NCBI GenBank assembly: GCA_030147505.1 | Contig: JASBVG010000104.1 | Location: 1-64,000, forward strand | Direction: 5' to 3' | Source: Tardiphaga sp. | GTDB taxonomy: Bacteria > Pseudomonadota > Alphaproteobacteria > Rhizobiales > Xanthobacteraceae | DNA length: 64,000 bases | In this document: piece after piece, positions 46,081-55,162 of the stretch | Layout of the letters: each line of letters begins with the position of its first letter | How positions within the stretch are numbered: position 1 is the first letter of the stretch | The notes under the pieces: generated by a model | Seen by the model: only the letters and a program-made list of their open reading frames with translations | What the model was told of the DNA's origin: nothing | Databases searched by the model: none | Made by a program: the position numbers and the translations under genes

Positions 46081-47505
46081 ATGAACCTCGACGAGCGCGC
46101 AAATCCGCCTGGCGCAAGCGATGGCCATGTCGGAAATTCCGAACGGCGCAAACGCCCGCTCGCGAGCTCGCGGGTGCGCAGGCCCGGCATTGTTCGCGAA
46201 TTTCAGTCGGACGCGGTGGAGATCGAAAGTCGAACACCACCGAGCGTCGCCCGGTTGACGCTCTACGGCGTAGTTGCGCTGATACTGGCTGCGGTCTTGT
46301 GGGCCTCGCTGTCCAAGGTCGATATGATCGTCTCGGCGCAGGGTAAGCTGACGACAACCCAGCCCAATCTGGTGTTGCAGCCACTTGAGACGTCCGTGAT
46401 CCGTCAGATCCATGTGCGTGCCGGTGACGTGGTCAAGCAGGGGGAGCCCCTGGCGACGCTCGACCCAACCTTCTCGCAAGCCGATCTCGATCAGCTTCGC
46501 GTCAAGGTCGCGGCCCTCGATGCGGCTATCGAACGCTATCGGGCTGAACTCGATGGGCGCGACTATGTCCTGTTCGATACCAACAATTCCGATGCAATCC
46601 TGCAAGGCAAGTTGTTCGCACAGCGCAAGTCGTTCTACGCGACGCAACTCAAGACCTTTGATGCGCAGATCGCAAGCGCCAAGGCTATTCTGAAGACCGG
46701 GCAGGATGAGGAGGCCGTGCTGGCGAAGCGTCTGGAAACGATGAAGTCAATCGAATCCATGCGCTCTGCCCTGATGGACAAGGAGGTCGGTTCCCGACTC
46801 AACTTCCTTTTGTCACAGGATGCGCGCCTGGAGGTCGAAAGTAATCTGTCGCGAACGCGCGGTAACGAGGCCGATGCCGCGCACAAGATCGACAAGGCGG
46901 CTGCCGATCGGCAGGTTTTTATCGAAGATTTCCGCCGCACCGCCTATCAGGAGCTGGTCGAGACTTTAGCCAAGCGAAGCAGTGCGGCCGAGGAGCTGAA
47001 GAAGGTGGAATTGCGCCGTCAGCTCATCGTGCTCACCGCGCCAGCGGATGCGGTCGTTCTTGAGGTTGCCAATCGCACCATCGGATCCGTCGTAAAGGAG
47101 GCAGAGACCTTGTTCGTGCTCGTGCCGAAGAATGTGCCGCTCCAGGTTGAAGTCAATGTCGAGGGCCGCGATATCGGTCAGATCGCCATCAAGCAATCCG
47201 CGCGCCTCAAATTCGAGGCGTTCCCATTCCAGAAATATGGAACCGGCTCGGGCGTCGTGCGCGTCGTCAGTGAGGATGCATTCAACCCGGACCCCAAGAC
47301 CGACACGGCGCGTCGCAATCCCGCACCCTATTATCGTGTGTTGCTGGACGTAACCGACAGCAAGCTGCGATTCCCGTCCGGGCAAGTGCAGCTCATCCCG
47401 GGCATGGCGGTGACCGCCGAACTGAAAGTCGGTCAGCGCAGCGTGATGTCGTATTTCCTCTATCCGCTTCTGCGCGGCCTTGACGAGAGTATCCGCGAGT
47501 ACTGA
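46081..47505 (+). CDS. Type I secretion membrane fusion protein, HlyD family
   Basis: The 474-residue adaptor joins the ABC exporter to an outer-membrane TolC. A short cytoplasmic part precedes one membrane helix (TLYGVVALILAAVLWASLS, about 60-78). A biotinyl-lipoyl-like half-motif (VLQPLETSVIRQIHVRAGDV), a long coiled-coil hairpin (about 150-320), the second half and the family end motif (GMAVTAELKVGQRSVMSYFL, LYPLLRGLDESIREY-type) follow. ATG 46081 immediately follows the exporter stop; the open frame from 46030 lies inside the exporter gene. TolC is not encoded in the window. Confidence 0.93.
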   Translation: MNLDERANPPGASDGHVGNSERRKRPLASSRVRRPGIVREFQSDAVEIESRTPPSVARLTLYGVVALILAAVLWASLSKVDMIVSAQGKLTTTQPNLVLQPLETSVIRQIHVRAGDVVKQGEPLATLDPTFSQADLDQLRVKVAALDAAIERYRAELDGRDYVLFDTNNSDAILQGKLFAQRKSFYATQLKTFDAQIASAKAILKTGQDEEAVLAKRLETMKSIESMRSALMDKEVGSRLNFLLSQDARLEVESNLSRTRGNEADAAHKIDKAAADRQVFIEDFRRTAYQELVETLAKRSSAAEELKKVELRRQLIVLTAPADAVVLEVANRTIGSVVKEAETLFVLVPKNVPLQVEVNVEGRDIGQIAIKQSARLKFEAFPFQKYGTGSGVVRVVSEDAFNPDPKTDTARRNPAPYYRVLLDVTDSKLRFPSGQVQLIPGMAVTAELKVGQRSVMSYFLYPLLRGLDESIREY

Positions 47506-47517
47506 ACGAGAGCCGCC

Positions 47518-48684
47518 ATGAGCAACGTAAGCAGCCGGGACGAGTTATCCGCAAAGGTCATCGGAGCAAGCCAAACCGCGGCAAATTCTCCCCTGATAAA
47601 CTATGCGCTCGCCGGCCTGCAGAAGCTCTGGCTTCCGGAACTCGACCGCTGGTCGCATATCTATCACCTTGATGGACGGGAAAATCCGAAAGATTCGTTT
47701 TCTCATCACGATGTCGTACAGACGCTGCATGTCCTGCTCGGCATGTCGCGTATCCGGGCAGTGCCGCGCACGATCGACGTCCCCTATGTATTCCGCGTCA
47801 ATGCTGAACAGTTGACGCGGTTGCCTGTGCCTAAACATACAATTGGCCTGGCTGTATGGGCAGCAGCCCGGTTGAAACTGGACCTCCCGTTTGGCTTGTC
47901 CAAGATGATCCGGCATCTATTGGAAGATCGCGAAAACTGGACCCGTCTCCGGGGACAGGATATCGGCCTGTTGCTGACTGGAATTGTCGCGCAAGCTGTG
48001 GGCGGACGGACCGAGTTCATCCATCACGCGGCTCCTTTGGCCAATTACCTGAGCGAATCCTTCGCCACCGAGACCGGGCTCTTCTGTGATAGCGCCACCG
48101 GCTATCGCCGCCGCTTTGCGACGTTCACGACCCAGGTCTATCTCGCCATCGCCTGTTACAGCTATGGCGAATACGCCGGCGATCTTGAGATGATTCATCT
48201 CGGGAATGCCTGCGCGCGCAGACTAATCGAGCTACAGGGGCCGCAAGGCGAATGGCCGCGACTGTTCGATGCCGAATGCGGAAAAGTGGTCGACTTCTAC
48301 GACGTGCAATCGGTGCATCAATTCGGTATGGCACCAGCGCTGCTCGAATTCGCCGAGCGCCACAATGTGGAGGGCGCATCCCAAGCATTGGTCCATGGCT
48401 TCATCTGGATATTCGGTGAGAATCAACTTCGCCGCTGCATGCTAATGCCGTCCTTGCATATGAGTTACAGCGCGCATGTACGGCAACGCGATATGCGTGG
48501 AAGGATTCTGCGCATTGTCAGCGCGTGTATCGGCCGGAACGCGCGGCTGGTCGCGCCCGCGCAATTAGTCCTGAGGAAGGAGTGCCGAAGCCTCGACCTG
48601 GGATGGATATTGTGGTCGTTCGGCGAACGCCGCGACCTTCCGCAGATTACCCATAATCTCTTCTTCAGCAGCGCGCTGCGCTGA
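47518..48684 (+). CDS. Unknown 388-residue protein, possible all-alpha toroid fold
   Basis: I do not recognise this family. The sequence has no signal peptide or membrane segment and seems mostly alpha-helical. Repeated helix-loop patterns (FATETGLFCDSATGYRRRFA, TFTTQVYLAIACYSYGEYAG, LQGPQGEWPRLFDAECGK, VVDFYDVQSVHQFGMAPALL) recall six-hairpin toroid enzymes that act on glycans, such as certain hydrolases and lyases. This likeness is weak and by eye. The Asp/Tyr/Gln/His-rich segment around residues 250-275 could be an active site. It starts 12 bases after the HlyD-type gene and ends that operon, so it probably acts with the secretion cassette or in polymer modification. Confidence 0.6.
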   Translation: MSNVSSRDELSAKVIGASQTAANSPLINYALAGLQKLWLPELDRWSHIYHLDGRENPKDSFSHHDVVQTLHVLLGMSRIRAVPRTIDVPYVFRVNAEQLTRLPVPKHTIGLAVWAAARLKLDLPFGLSKMIRHLLEDRENWTRLRGQDIGLLLTGIVAQAVGGRTEFIHHAAPLANYLSESFATETGLFCDSATGYRRRFATFTTQVYLAIACYSYGEYAGDLEMIHLGNACARRLIELQGPQGEWPRLFDAECGKVVDFYDVQSVHQFGMAPALLEFAERHNVEGASQALVHGFIWIFGENQLRRCMLMPSLHMSYSAHVRQRDMRGRILRIVSACIGRNARLVAPAQLVLRKECRSLDLGWILWSFGERRDLPQITHNLFFSSALR

Positions 48685-48862
48685 GAATGCGAACGGCGTG
48701 ACGACGTGATGAACGATGTCGGTAAACGCGCTGCGCCGACGCCGCTGAGACAGTTCCGTTAAATGTGGGTATTAAATATTTTTAGTTGCATATTTAAATT
48801 TAATAATACTAAATATCAGAGTAATGGTTATTGTAATTTAATTTCATAGGATCGTACATCTC
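48685..48862 (+). promoter_or_regulatory. AT-rich promoter island upstream of the oxidoreductase gene
   Basis: From about 48765 to 48850 the sequence is strongly AT-rich. It holds ATTAAATATT at 48771-48780, TTTAAATTTAATAATACTAA from about 48793, and TAATTTAATTTC just before the ATG at 48863. It probably contains the promoter of the amino-sugar and flippase genes. Confidence 0.45.
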
Positions 48863-49921
48863 ATGACACATGGCCGCGTTGGGATTGGCGTCGTTGGGTA
48901 CGGTTATTGGGGGCCGAACCTCGTTCGCAACTTCATCAGCAGCCCGAATGCGCATTTGGTTGCCATTGCCGACCGAGATCCGGCGAAGCTCTTGGCAAGC
49001 CGGCATCTGTATCCCGGCGTAGCGGTCACTGAGTCCATCGACAATCTCCTCGTTGATCCGTCCATCGATGCGATCGCGATAGCGACACCAGTGCGCACCC
49101 ATTACGAATTGACGCTGGCCGCGCTCAGGGCTGGCAAACATGTGCTGGTGGAGAAGCCGCTGGCACCGAGCGCCGACCAGGTCCGGCATCTCATGGATGA
49201 GGCGGATCGTCGTGGCCTGACGCTCATGGTCGACCATACGTTTCTTTACACGCCGGCCGTGCAGAAAATCCGTGATCTGATCGCGCAGGGAGAGCTTGGC
49301 GACGTTTACTATTACGACAGCACGCGCTCCAGTCTCGGTCTGTTCCAGAGTGACGTTAACGTCATCTGGGATCTCGCGGTCCACGACATTTCGATCATCC
49401 AATACATCATGGACGAAATCCCGGTTGCGGTTTCGGCGACGGGATCGTGTCATGTGACGGGATCGCCGGAGAATATGGCCCACATCACGCTGTTCTTCGA
49501 GAGCAAATGCGTCGCGCATGTGAGCGTCAACTGGCTGTCGCCTGTCAAGGTGCGCCAGACCTTCATCGGCGGCAACAAGAAGATGATCGTCTATGACGAT
49601 CTCGAGCCGACGGAAAAGATCAAGCTCTACGATAAAGGCATCACTCTGAATGCGCCGACCGAAAATGCGCATCAGTTCCGCATCGGTTATCGTGCGGGCG
49701 ATATGTGGGCGCCAAATATCTCCACCAAGGAGGCACTGCAAACCGAGATCGAGCATTTCATCGATTGTGTGCGCACCGGCGCAACGCCGGTCTCCAGCGG
49801 TCTGTCCGGACTGCGTGTGATCGAGGTGCTGGAGGCAGCGTCACGTTCGATCGCCGAGCATGGCAAACCAGTCTCGCTCAAGGGGCCGACACTGATGGCG
49901 GAAGAGGCACGCGTCGCCTGA
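48863..49921 (+). CDS. Gfo/Idh/MocA-family oxidoreductase, probable nucleotide-sugar dehydrogenase
   Basis: The 352-residue NAD-binding enzyme has a Rossmann motif (VGIGVVGYGYWGPNLVRNF) near residues 5-23 and the family EKP motif (GKHVLVEKPLAPSA) near 96. DHTFLYTPAVQKIRDLI and WDLAVHDISIIQYIMDE are typical of the WlbA/WbpB-like group that oxidises the C3 position of UDP-N-acetylhexosamine derivatives before amination. The acyltransferase at 51501 and aminotransferase at 52146 fit that pathway. The substrate is inferred; dTDP sugars are possible because rfbA and rfbB are present. Confidence 0.82.
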   Translation: MTHGRVGIGVVGYGYWGPNLVRNFISSPNAHLVAIADRDPAKLLASRHLYPGVAVTESIDNLLVDPSIDAIAIATPVRTHYELTLAALRAGKHVLVEKPLAPSADQVRHLMDEADRRGLTLMVDHTFLYTPAVQKIRDLIAQGELGDVYYYDSTRSSLGLFQSDVNVIWDLAVHDISIIQYIMDEIPVAVSATGSCHVTGSPENMAHITLFFESKCVAHVSVNWLSPVKVRQTFIGGNKKMIVYDDLEPTEKIKLYDKGITLNAPTENAHQFRIGYRAGDMWAPNISTKEALQTEIEHFIDCVRTGATPVSSGLSGLRVIEVLEAASRSIAEHGKPVSLKGPTLMAEEARVA

Positions 49922-49970
49922 TCCTCTCGAACGGTCGGCTCAATCTGTTTGGAGCCACGATGGAAGTGCA

Positions 49971-51473
49971 ATGAGTTCTATGCAACGGTCCATTTTCTTC
50001 TCGGCAGTCGAGCGCTATGCGAGCCTGGTGCTGTTCTTCGTTTCGACAGCGGTTTTGTCGAGACTGTTATCTCCGGAAGAATTCGGCATCTATGCCCTTG
50101 TGACAGCGGTCACCTCCGTCTTTGCAGCGTCGTCGCAGGAGTTCGGCGGAGCAAATTTTCTGATCCAGAAGGCGTCATTGTCAGACGACAATGTCCGGAC
50201 GGCATTTACGATCACCTTCTGCCTGTCGATGGTGATCGCATTTGGTCTCTATGCGGTTGGCGGTCCCGCGGGAGGTATGTGGGGATTCGAGGGCTTGAAG
50301 TCCGGAATCTCGGTTGCTGTCCTCAATTTCGCGATCACACCATTTTCGATGACCATCATCGCGCTACTTCGTCGGAACATGCAATTTGGCACGATCGCGA
50401 CAAGCAATTTTGTATGCAACGTCACCGTTGTCACTGTTTCGATCGTATTGGCGATCTTGGGATACAGCTATCTCGCTCCGATCTGGGGGATGGTCGCGGG
50501 AAGCGCGGCGCAACTCGTCTACCTGTTGTTGGCGCGGAAGAACTTCCGGATTTTCAAGCCATCACTGGTGGGGGGGCGTGAGATCGTCCGGTTCGGCCTC
50601 TATTCCAGCGGTGTCGTCCTCATCAATGTCTTCTATAACTCCGCGCCGCAGCTGTTTCTCGCGCGCATGCTGGATCTGGCGGCGGTCGGCCTCTATAGCC
50701 GCGCTGTGAATGTGACCCAGGTGTTCGACAAGCTGGTCACCCAGGTGATCAGCCCAATCATCATGCCGGCCATTTACGCCCAGACAAGCGCAGGGGGCGA
50801 TCTCAGACGCATTTACCTACATGCGGTGTCGCTGCTGTCTGTTTTGCATTGGCCGTTCCTTACGTTCATGGCCTTGATGGCGAAGCCGATCATCCTCGTC
50901 TGGCTCGGCCAATCCTGGCTGGAGGTGGTTCCGCTCATTCAGCTCCTTTGCATCGGCTATCTAGCGTTGTTCGCGGCCTGCTTGACCTATCCCGTGCTGG
51001 TGGCGGCCGGTAGCGTACGCGACACTTTGCTGTCTTCCCTGATCTCGTTGCCGCCGTCTCTCCTGGTCACCTTTGTTGCCTCGTTCTTCGGTGTGGAAGT
51101 CGTCGCTGCATCGGCGATGCTTGCCCTGCCGTTCCAGGCAGCGGTAGCGATCTATTTCATCAGTCACCGCCTTGGCTTGCGGATCGGCGACATCCTTCAC
51201 GCGACATGGAAGAGCGCCGTGGTCATGCTGAGCTGCGGCGCAGCGGCAGCCATATGTGCGGCGATGGTCGAATACAGATTAGTTGGACCTGCGGCTGGCA
51301 TCGCAGTCTCGTGTGTCGCTACCGGAGCTGTGTGGATCGCAGCTGTGATAGCAACGCGCCACTCAATGCTCCCTGAGTTGGAAGCGTCTGCCTCCCGTGT
51401 CCTGCTCGCTATGTCACGATTCATCGGTATCAGCCGCGTTGCAACCGCCAAGCCGAATCGTGATGTCCATTGA
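49971..51473 (+). CDS. Polysaccharide repeat-unit flippase, Wzx (MOP superfamily)
   Basis: The 500-residue protein has about twelve to fourteen membrane segments and no large soluble domain. The N-terminus (YASLVLFFVSTAVLSRLLSP, EEFGIYALVTAVTSVFA) and the loop SLVGGREIVRFGLYSSGVVL are characteristic of the WzxC/Wzx flippase group. It would move the lipid-linked repeat unit from cytoplasm to periplasm for polymerisation. It sits within the amino-sugar gene series, 49 bases after the oxidoreductase gene. Its substrate is the unit built here. Confidence 0.88.
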   Translation: MSSMQRSIFFSAVERYASLVLFFVSTAVLSRLLSPEEFGIYALVTAVTSVFAASSQEFGGANFLIQKASLSDDNVRTAFTITFCLSMVIAFGLYAVGGPAGGMWGFEGLKSGISVAVLNFAITPFSMTIIALLRRNMQFGTIATSNFVCNVTVVTVSIVLAILGYSYLAPIWGMVAGSAAQLVYLLLARKNFRIFKPSLVGGREIVRFGLYSSGVVLINVFYNSAPQLFLARMLDLAAVGLYSRAVNVTQVFDKLVTQVISPIIMPAIYAQTSAGGDLRRIYLHAVSLLSVLHWPFLTFMALMAKPIILVWLGQSWLEVVPLIQLLCIGYLALFAACLTYPVLVAAGSVRDTLLSSLISLPPSLLVTFVASFFGVEVVAASAMLALPFQAAVAIYFISHRLGLRIGDILHATWKSAVVMLSCGAAAAICAAMVEYRLVGPAAGIAVSCVATGAVWIAAVIATRHSMLPELEASASRVLLAMSRFIGISRVATAKPNRDVH

Positions 51474-51500
51474 AACGTTCTCATCGTCCGGAGAAGAGAA

Positions 51501-52007
51501 ATGCCTATCGCAAAAGACGTGCAACTCGGTCGTGACGTTCGGATCTTTCATCCGGATCTCGTCAATCTCTACGGCTGCGTCATCGGCGATGAAACGAAGC
51601 TCGGAACCTTCGTTGAGATCCAGAGAGGTGCGTATATCGGCGCGCGTTGCAAGATTTCCTCGCACAGTTTCATCTGCGAGGGTGTCACGGTGGAAGACGA
51701 GGTGTTCATCGGGCACGGCGTCATGTTCACCAACGACAAGTATCCACGAGCGACCACGATTGATGGGCGACCTCAGGGACCTGCCGATTGGACCGTGGAG
51801 CCGACGCGTGTCGGAAAGGGCGCGTCAATCGGCTCCAACGCCACCATCTTGTGCGGCATCAATGTCGGCGCGGGAGCAATCGTCGGCGCCGGTGCGGTGG
51901 TGACGAAAGATGTGCTCGCCGGCGCTGTAGTGGCAGGGGTACCCGCGCGCGTCCTGCCGATGTCCAAGGCGGCGCCAGTCATCGCCGCATCCCGCATGAC
52001 CGCCTAG
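51501..52007 (+). CDS. Left-handed beta-helix acyltransferase, WlbB/WbpD-like
   Basis: The 168-residue protein has hexapeptide repeats throughout (VIGDETKLGTFVEIQRGAYI, GARCKISSHSFICEGVTVED, VGAGAIVGAGAVVTKDVLAG). The segment GVMFTNDKYPRA resembles the active-site loop of sugar N-acetyltransferases that acylate 3-amino sugars on nucleotide carriers. It should act as a trimer in the cytoplasm with acetyl- or other acyl-CoA. The neighbouring DegT aminotransferase would make its amine substrate. The start ATG at 51501 has AGAGAAG just upstream. Confidence 0.85.
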   Translation: MPIAKDVQLGRDVRIFHPDLVNLYGCVIGDETKLGTFVEIQRGAYIGARCKISSHSFICEGVTVEDEVFIGHGVMFTNDKYPRATTIDGRPQGPADWTVEPTRVGKGASIGSNATILCGINVGAGAIVGAGAVVTKDVLAGAVVAGVPARVLPMSKAAPVIAASRMTA

Positions 52008-52145
52008 ACATGAGGCGCGAACTGCGTCTGCCAGTCGACGAAAACGTGCCGAATTAAATTATATCGTTGATTTAATATATTAAATATAGCTAAATAAATA
52101 ATATGGAGCGACCCGACGGGACGCCGCTGTTCAGGAAACACGACA
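52008..52145 (+). promoter_or_regulatory. AT-rich promoter island upstream of the first aminotransferase
   Basis: From 52051 to 52104 the DNA is strongly AT-rich, with ATTAAATT at 52053-52060 and ATTAAATATA at 52079-52088. AGGAAA at 52133-52138 is the ribosome-binding site for the TTG start at 52146. Confidence 0.45.
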
Positions 52146-53255
52146 TTGGTACCATTTCTGGATTTGAAAGCTCAGTATCGTCAGATCAAGCCGGAAGTCG
52201 AAGCTGCGGTACTGCGTGCGATCGAAAGCACGCAGTATGTGCTCGGACCGGAAGTGACGACCTTCGAGAGGCGTTTTGCCGAATATTGCAGCGCCGGTCA
52301 TTGTCTTGCAGTCAATAGCGGCACCTCTGCTCTGCATCTGGCATTGCTGGCGGCTGACGTCGGTCCGAGCGACGAGGTCATCACCGTCTCAATGACATTC
52401 GTGGCAACGACAGCCGCTGTTCTCTACAGCGGCGCCACGCCCGTCTTCGTCGATGTCGATCCGATCACCTGGACGATGAATCCGGATCTGATCGAGGCTG
52501 CGATCACCCCGCGTACAAAGGCGATTTTGCCCGTACATCTGCACGGGCTGATGGCCGATATGGACCCGATCATGGAGATTGCACGCCGTCACGGACTGAC
52601 GGTGATCGAGGATGCTGCGCAGGCGCACGGAGCCGAATACAAGGGCCGGCGAGCAGGATCGATCGGCGACCTTGGTTGCTTCAGTTTCTATCCCGGCAAG
52701 AATCTTGGCGCTTACGGTGAAGGGGGGGCGGTCGTCACCAGCAACCCGGAACTGGCGCGCAAGGTAGCTTTGCTGCGCGATTGGGGGCAGGAAGCGAAAT
52801 ATAATCACGTCGTTGCCGGCTACAATTACCGCATGGACGGTGTCCAAGGCGCCGTGCTGAATGTGAAGATGAACTATATCGAAGCCTGGACCGAGGGACG
52901 CCGTGCGGCGGCATTGGACTATGACCGCCATCTCGCCAGGCTTTCCATCACGGGGCCGCGGCAGCCAAGCCACAGCCGGCATGTCTATCACGTTTATGCG
53001 CTGTGCCTGCCGCGGCGCGACGAGACGCTGAGCGCACTCCAGGAAGCTGGCATCGGGGTCGGTATTCACTATCCCGTCCCGGTCCATCTGCAAAAGGCTT
53101 ATGCCAGCCTTGGCTATGGTGTCGGTGATTTCCCGGTTACCGAGCGCCTCGCCACTCAATTCCTTTCGCTGCCGATCTATTCCGAATTGCAGTCCGAGCA
53201 GGTGGCTGAGGTGGTCTCACAATTGGAGAAACTCCATCTCGTCGCAGCTGCCTAG
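52146..53255 (+). CDS. DegT/DnrJ/EryC1/StrS-family sugar aminotransferase
   Basis: The 369-residue PLP enzyme transfers an amino group to a keto sugar bound to a nucleotide. The N-terminus VPFLDLKAQYRQIKPEVEAA, the block VNSGTSALHLALLAADVGP, EDAAQAHGAEYKGRRAGSIG and the PLP Lys185 in FYPGKNLGAYGEGG are clear. It resembles WlbC/WbpE and FdtB, which form 3-amino sugars. The start is TTG 52146; a good AGGAAA lies 7 bases upstream, and it gives the normal family N-terminus. With the oxidoreductase and acyltransferase it forms a plausible 3-acylamino-sugar route. Confidence 0.9.
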   Translation: MVPFLDLKAQYRQIKPEVEAAVLRAIESTQYVLGPEVTTFERRFAEYCSAGHCLAVNSGTSALHLALLAADVGPSDEVITVSMTFVATTAAVLYSGATPVFVDVDPITWTMNPDLIEAAITPRTKAILPVHLHGLMADMDPIMEIARRHGLTVIEDAAQAHGAEYKGRRAGSIGDLGCFSFYPGKNLGAYGEGGAVVTSNPELARKVALLRDWGQEAKYNHVVAGYNYRMDGVQGAVLNVKMNYIEAWTEGRRAAALDYDRHLARLSITGPRQPSHSRHVYHVYALCLPRRDETLSALQEAGIGVGIHYPVPVHLQKAYASLGYGVGDFPVTERLATQFLSLPIYSELQSEQVAEVVSQLEKLHLVAAA

Positions 53256-53315
53256 GCTTTGTGAATACAAAAGGTCCTGCTGCACATCAGGCGCGGCGAA
53301 TAACAGGAGAGCGTC

Positions 53316-54320
53316 TTGGCCGATCTGAAGGGAAAACGTGTTCTGGTCACCGGCGGCGCCGGCTTTATTGGTTCGCATATCGTCGATCTCTTATGCGACG
53401 AGGGGTGCATCGAGATCGTTGCGTTGGACAACATGATCCGGGGGCGCCCCGAAAATCTGCAGCGCGCCTTTGCGCGCGGTCCTGTACGCATGGTGCAAGG
53501 CGATATTCGCGATGGCAGATTGCTGGGTGCATTGGTGAATGCTGCCGATATCGTCTTTCATCAGGCGGCGTTACGCATCACGCATTGCGCTGCCGAACCG
53601 CGCCTCGCCAAAGAGGTCATGGTCGACGCAACGTTCGATCTGCTCGAACTCTGCGTCAAGCATGACGTCGAGAAGGTCATCGCCGCGTCCACGGCGTCGG
53701 TCTACGGGATGGCTGACGAGTTTCCGACAACCGAAAAGCAGAATTCGTACGACAACCGCACCCTCTACGGCGCGGCCAAGGCCTTTAACGAAGGTCTGTT
53801 GCGTACTTTCAACGATATGTATGGGCTCGACTATGTCGCGTTCCGCTACTTCAATGTCTATGGCGATCGAATGGATATTCACGGCCGCTATACCGAGGTT
53901 CTGATTCGCTGGATGGAGCGACTCGATGCGGGATCGCCGCCGATTATCTTTGGCGATGGTCAGCAGACCATGGATTTCGTTCATGTGAGGGATGTTGCCC
54001 GTGCGAATATCCTGGCCGCGCGCGCGAAGGTCACCGATCAGGTCTTCAATGTCGCTAGCGGCACTGAAACGAGCCTTGCGCAACTTGCGAGCACACTTGC
54101 ATCCGTCATGGGGCACGCCGGCATGGCGACGGAATTTGCACCGGAGCGATCGGTCAATCCAGTGCCGCGCCGGCTCGCCTCGACCGAGAAGGCAGAAAAG
54201 TTGCTTGGTTTTCGCTCGACGGTGACGCTCGAACGAGGCCTTGCCGATCTCGTCGACTGGTGGCGGATGGAACGTGGAGCGCTCACAGCAGTGCGCGACC
54301 AAGTGGCGGCGGCATCATAG
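53316..54320 (+). CDS. NAD-dependent epimerase/dehydratase family protein
   Basis: The 334-residue extended short-chain dehydrogenase has NAD-binding VLVTGGAGFIGSHIVDLL near residues 9-26, the STASVYG active-site Ser/Thr region, and catalytic Tyr151/Lys155 (YGAAK). It is related to UDP-hexose 4-epimerases; the exact substrate is not evident. The start is TTG 53316, supported by AGGAG at 53305-53309 and by the normal N-terminus. It follows the aminotransferase after 60 bases and probably supplies or modifies a nucleotide sugar for the repeat unit. Confidence 0.87.
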   Translation: MADLKGKRVLVTGGAGFIGSHIVDLLCDEGCIEIVALDNMIRGRPENLQRAFARGPVRMVQGDIRDGRLLGALVNAADIVFHQAALRITHCAAEPRLAKEVMVDATFDLLELCVKHDVEKVIAASTASVYGMADEFPTTEKQNSYDNRTLYGAAKAFNEGLLRTFNDMYGLDYVAFRYFNVYGDRMDIHGRYTEVLIRWMERLDAGSPPIIFGDGQQTMDFVHVRDVARANILAARAKVTDQVFNVASGTETSLAQLASTLASVMGHAGMATEFAPERSVNPVPRRLASTEKAEKLLGFRSTVTLERGLADLVDWWRMERGALTAVRDQVAAAS

Positions 54321-54649
54321 TTTGAATGTTGCGATTGAAGCAGGCGCGAAGCGAGATCGCGACAATCAGTGATCACGCTTCGTGACTAGCCGGTCGTCAT
54401 ATCGCTTACGCTGTTCTCGACGGACAGAGAGCAACGCGCTGCTGCTTGTAGAACAGCGATTTAGCAACCCGGAGTATTGATCCGTCGTGCTGCCAGACTC
54501 GTGAGTCAAGACGATTTAATAATTTCTAATAAATTTCTTGCATTTAAATAATTAAACAAATTAATATTAAAAGTATTAACTATGCTGCGGGTGGGCTGGT
54601 TCGATCCGCGGCTGTGTTGCAAGGCGTGCAACGGTTGGGAGGCCAGTCG
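54321..54649 (+). promoter_or_regulatory. Intergenic gap with AT-rich island upstream of the PssD-like gene
   Basis: The 329-base gap holds no supported gene. Its middle (54512-54582) is very AT-rich, with ATTTAAT, CATTTAAATAATTAAACAAA and TTAATATTAAAA-like runs. GGGAGG at 54637-54642 is the ribosome-binding site for ATG 54650. Confidence 0.4.
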
Positions 54650-55162
54650 ATGCTTCGAGACCCGATATTTCACCGGTATGCGGTACCGGACACTAGTTTG
54701 CAGCAGTCACGCGGCCGTCGCAGGGTGCTTGCCGTTTCATCCGGCGGTGGCCACTGGGTGCAGATGATGCGCATCAAACATGCGTTCGAGGGCTGTGACG
54801 TTGCCTTTGCTACCGTTCATGAATCGTATCGCGCGCAGGTGCCAGATCATCGATTTTATCTTGTGAATGATGCTAATCGCTGGACGAAGTTCGCTCTGCT
54901 GAAGGCTGCGTGCAGGCTCGCTGCAATCGTCTGGAGTGAAAAGCCCGACGTGGTGATCTCAACCGGGGCTGCACCGGGATATCTTGCATTGCGTTTCGGA
55001 CGGCTATTGGGCGCACGCACCATCTGGCTGGACAGTATCGCCAATGCCGAGAGGCTTTCAATGTCGGGCGACTATATCGGTCGCTGCGCAGATCTCTGGT
55101 TGACCCAGTGGCCTCATCTGGCTCGCCCCAACGGACCGCACTATTCGGGATCGGTCTTATGA
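54650..55162 (+). CDS. PssD/Alg14-like glycosyltransferase membrane-anchor subunit
   Basis: The 170-residue protein resembles the Alg14/PssD/EpsE-type half of a two-part glycosyltransferase. The N-terminal block RVLAVSSGGGHWVQMMRI matches the acceptor-side domain of GT28/Alg13-Alg14 enzymes. KPDVVISTGAAPGYLALRFG and GARTIWLDSIANAERLS are family blocks. ATG 54650 has GGGAGG 7 bases upstream; a longer open frame begins at 54614 without such a site. It overlaps the catalytic partner gene by ATGA, so the two are made in equal amounts. They probably add the second sugar of the repeat unit. Confidence 0.85.
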   Translation: MLRDPIFHRYAVPDTSLQQSRGRRRVLAVSSGGGHWVQMMRIKHAFEGCDVAFATVHESYRAQVPDHRFYLVNDANRWTKFALLKAACRLAAIVWSEKPDVVISTGAAPGYLALRFGRLLGARTIWLDSIANAERLSMSGDYIGRCADLWLTQWPHLARPNGPHYSGSVL

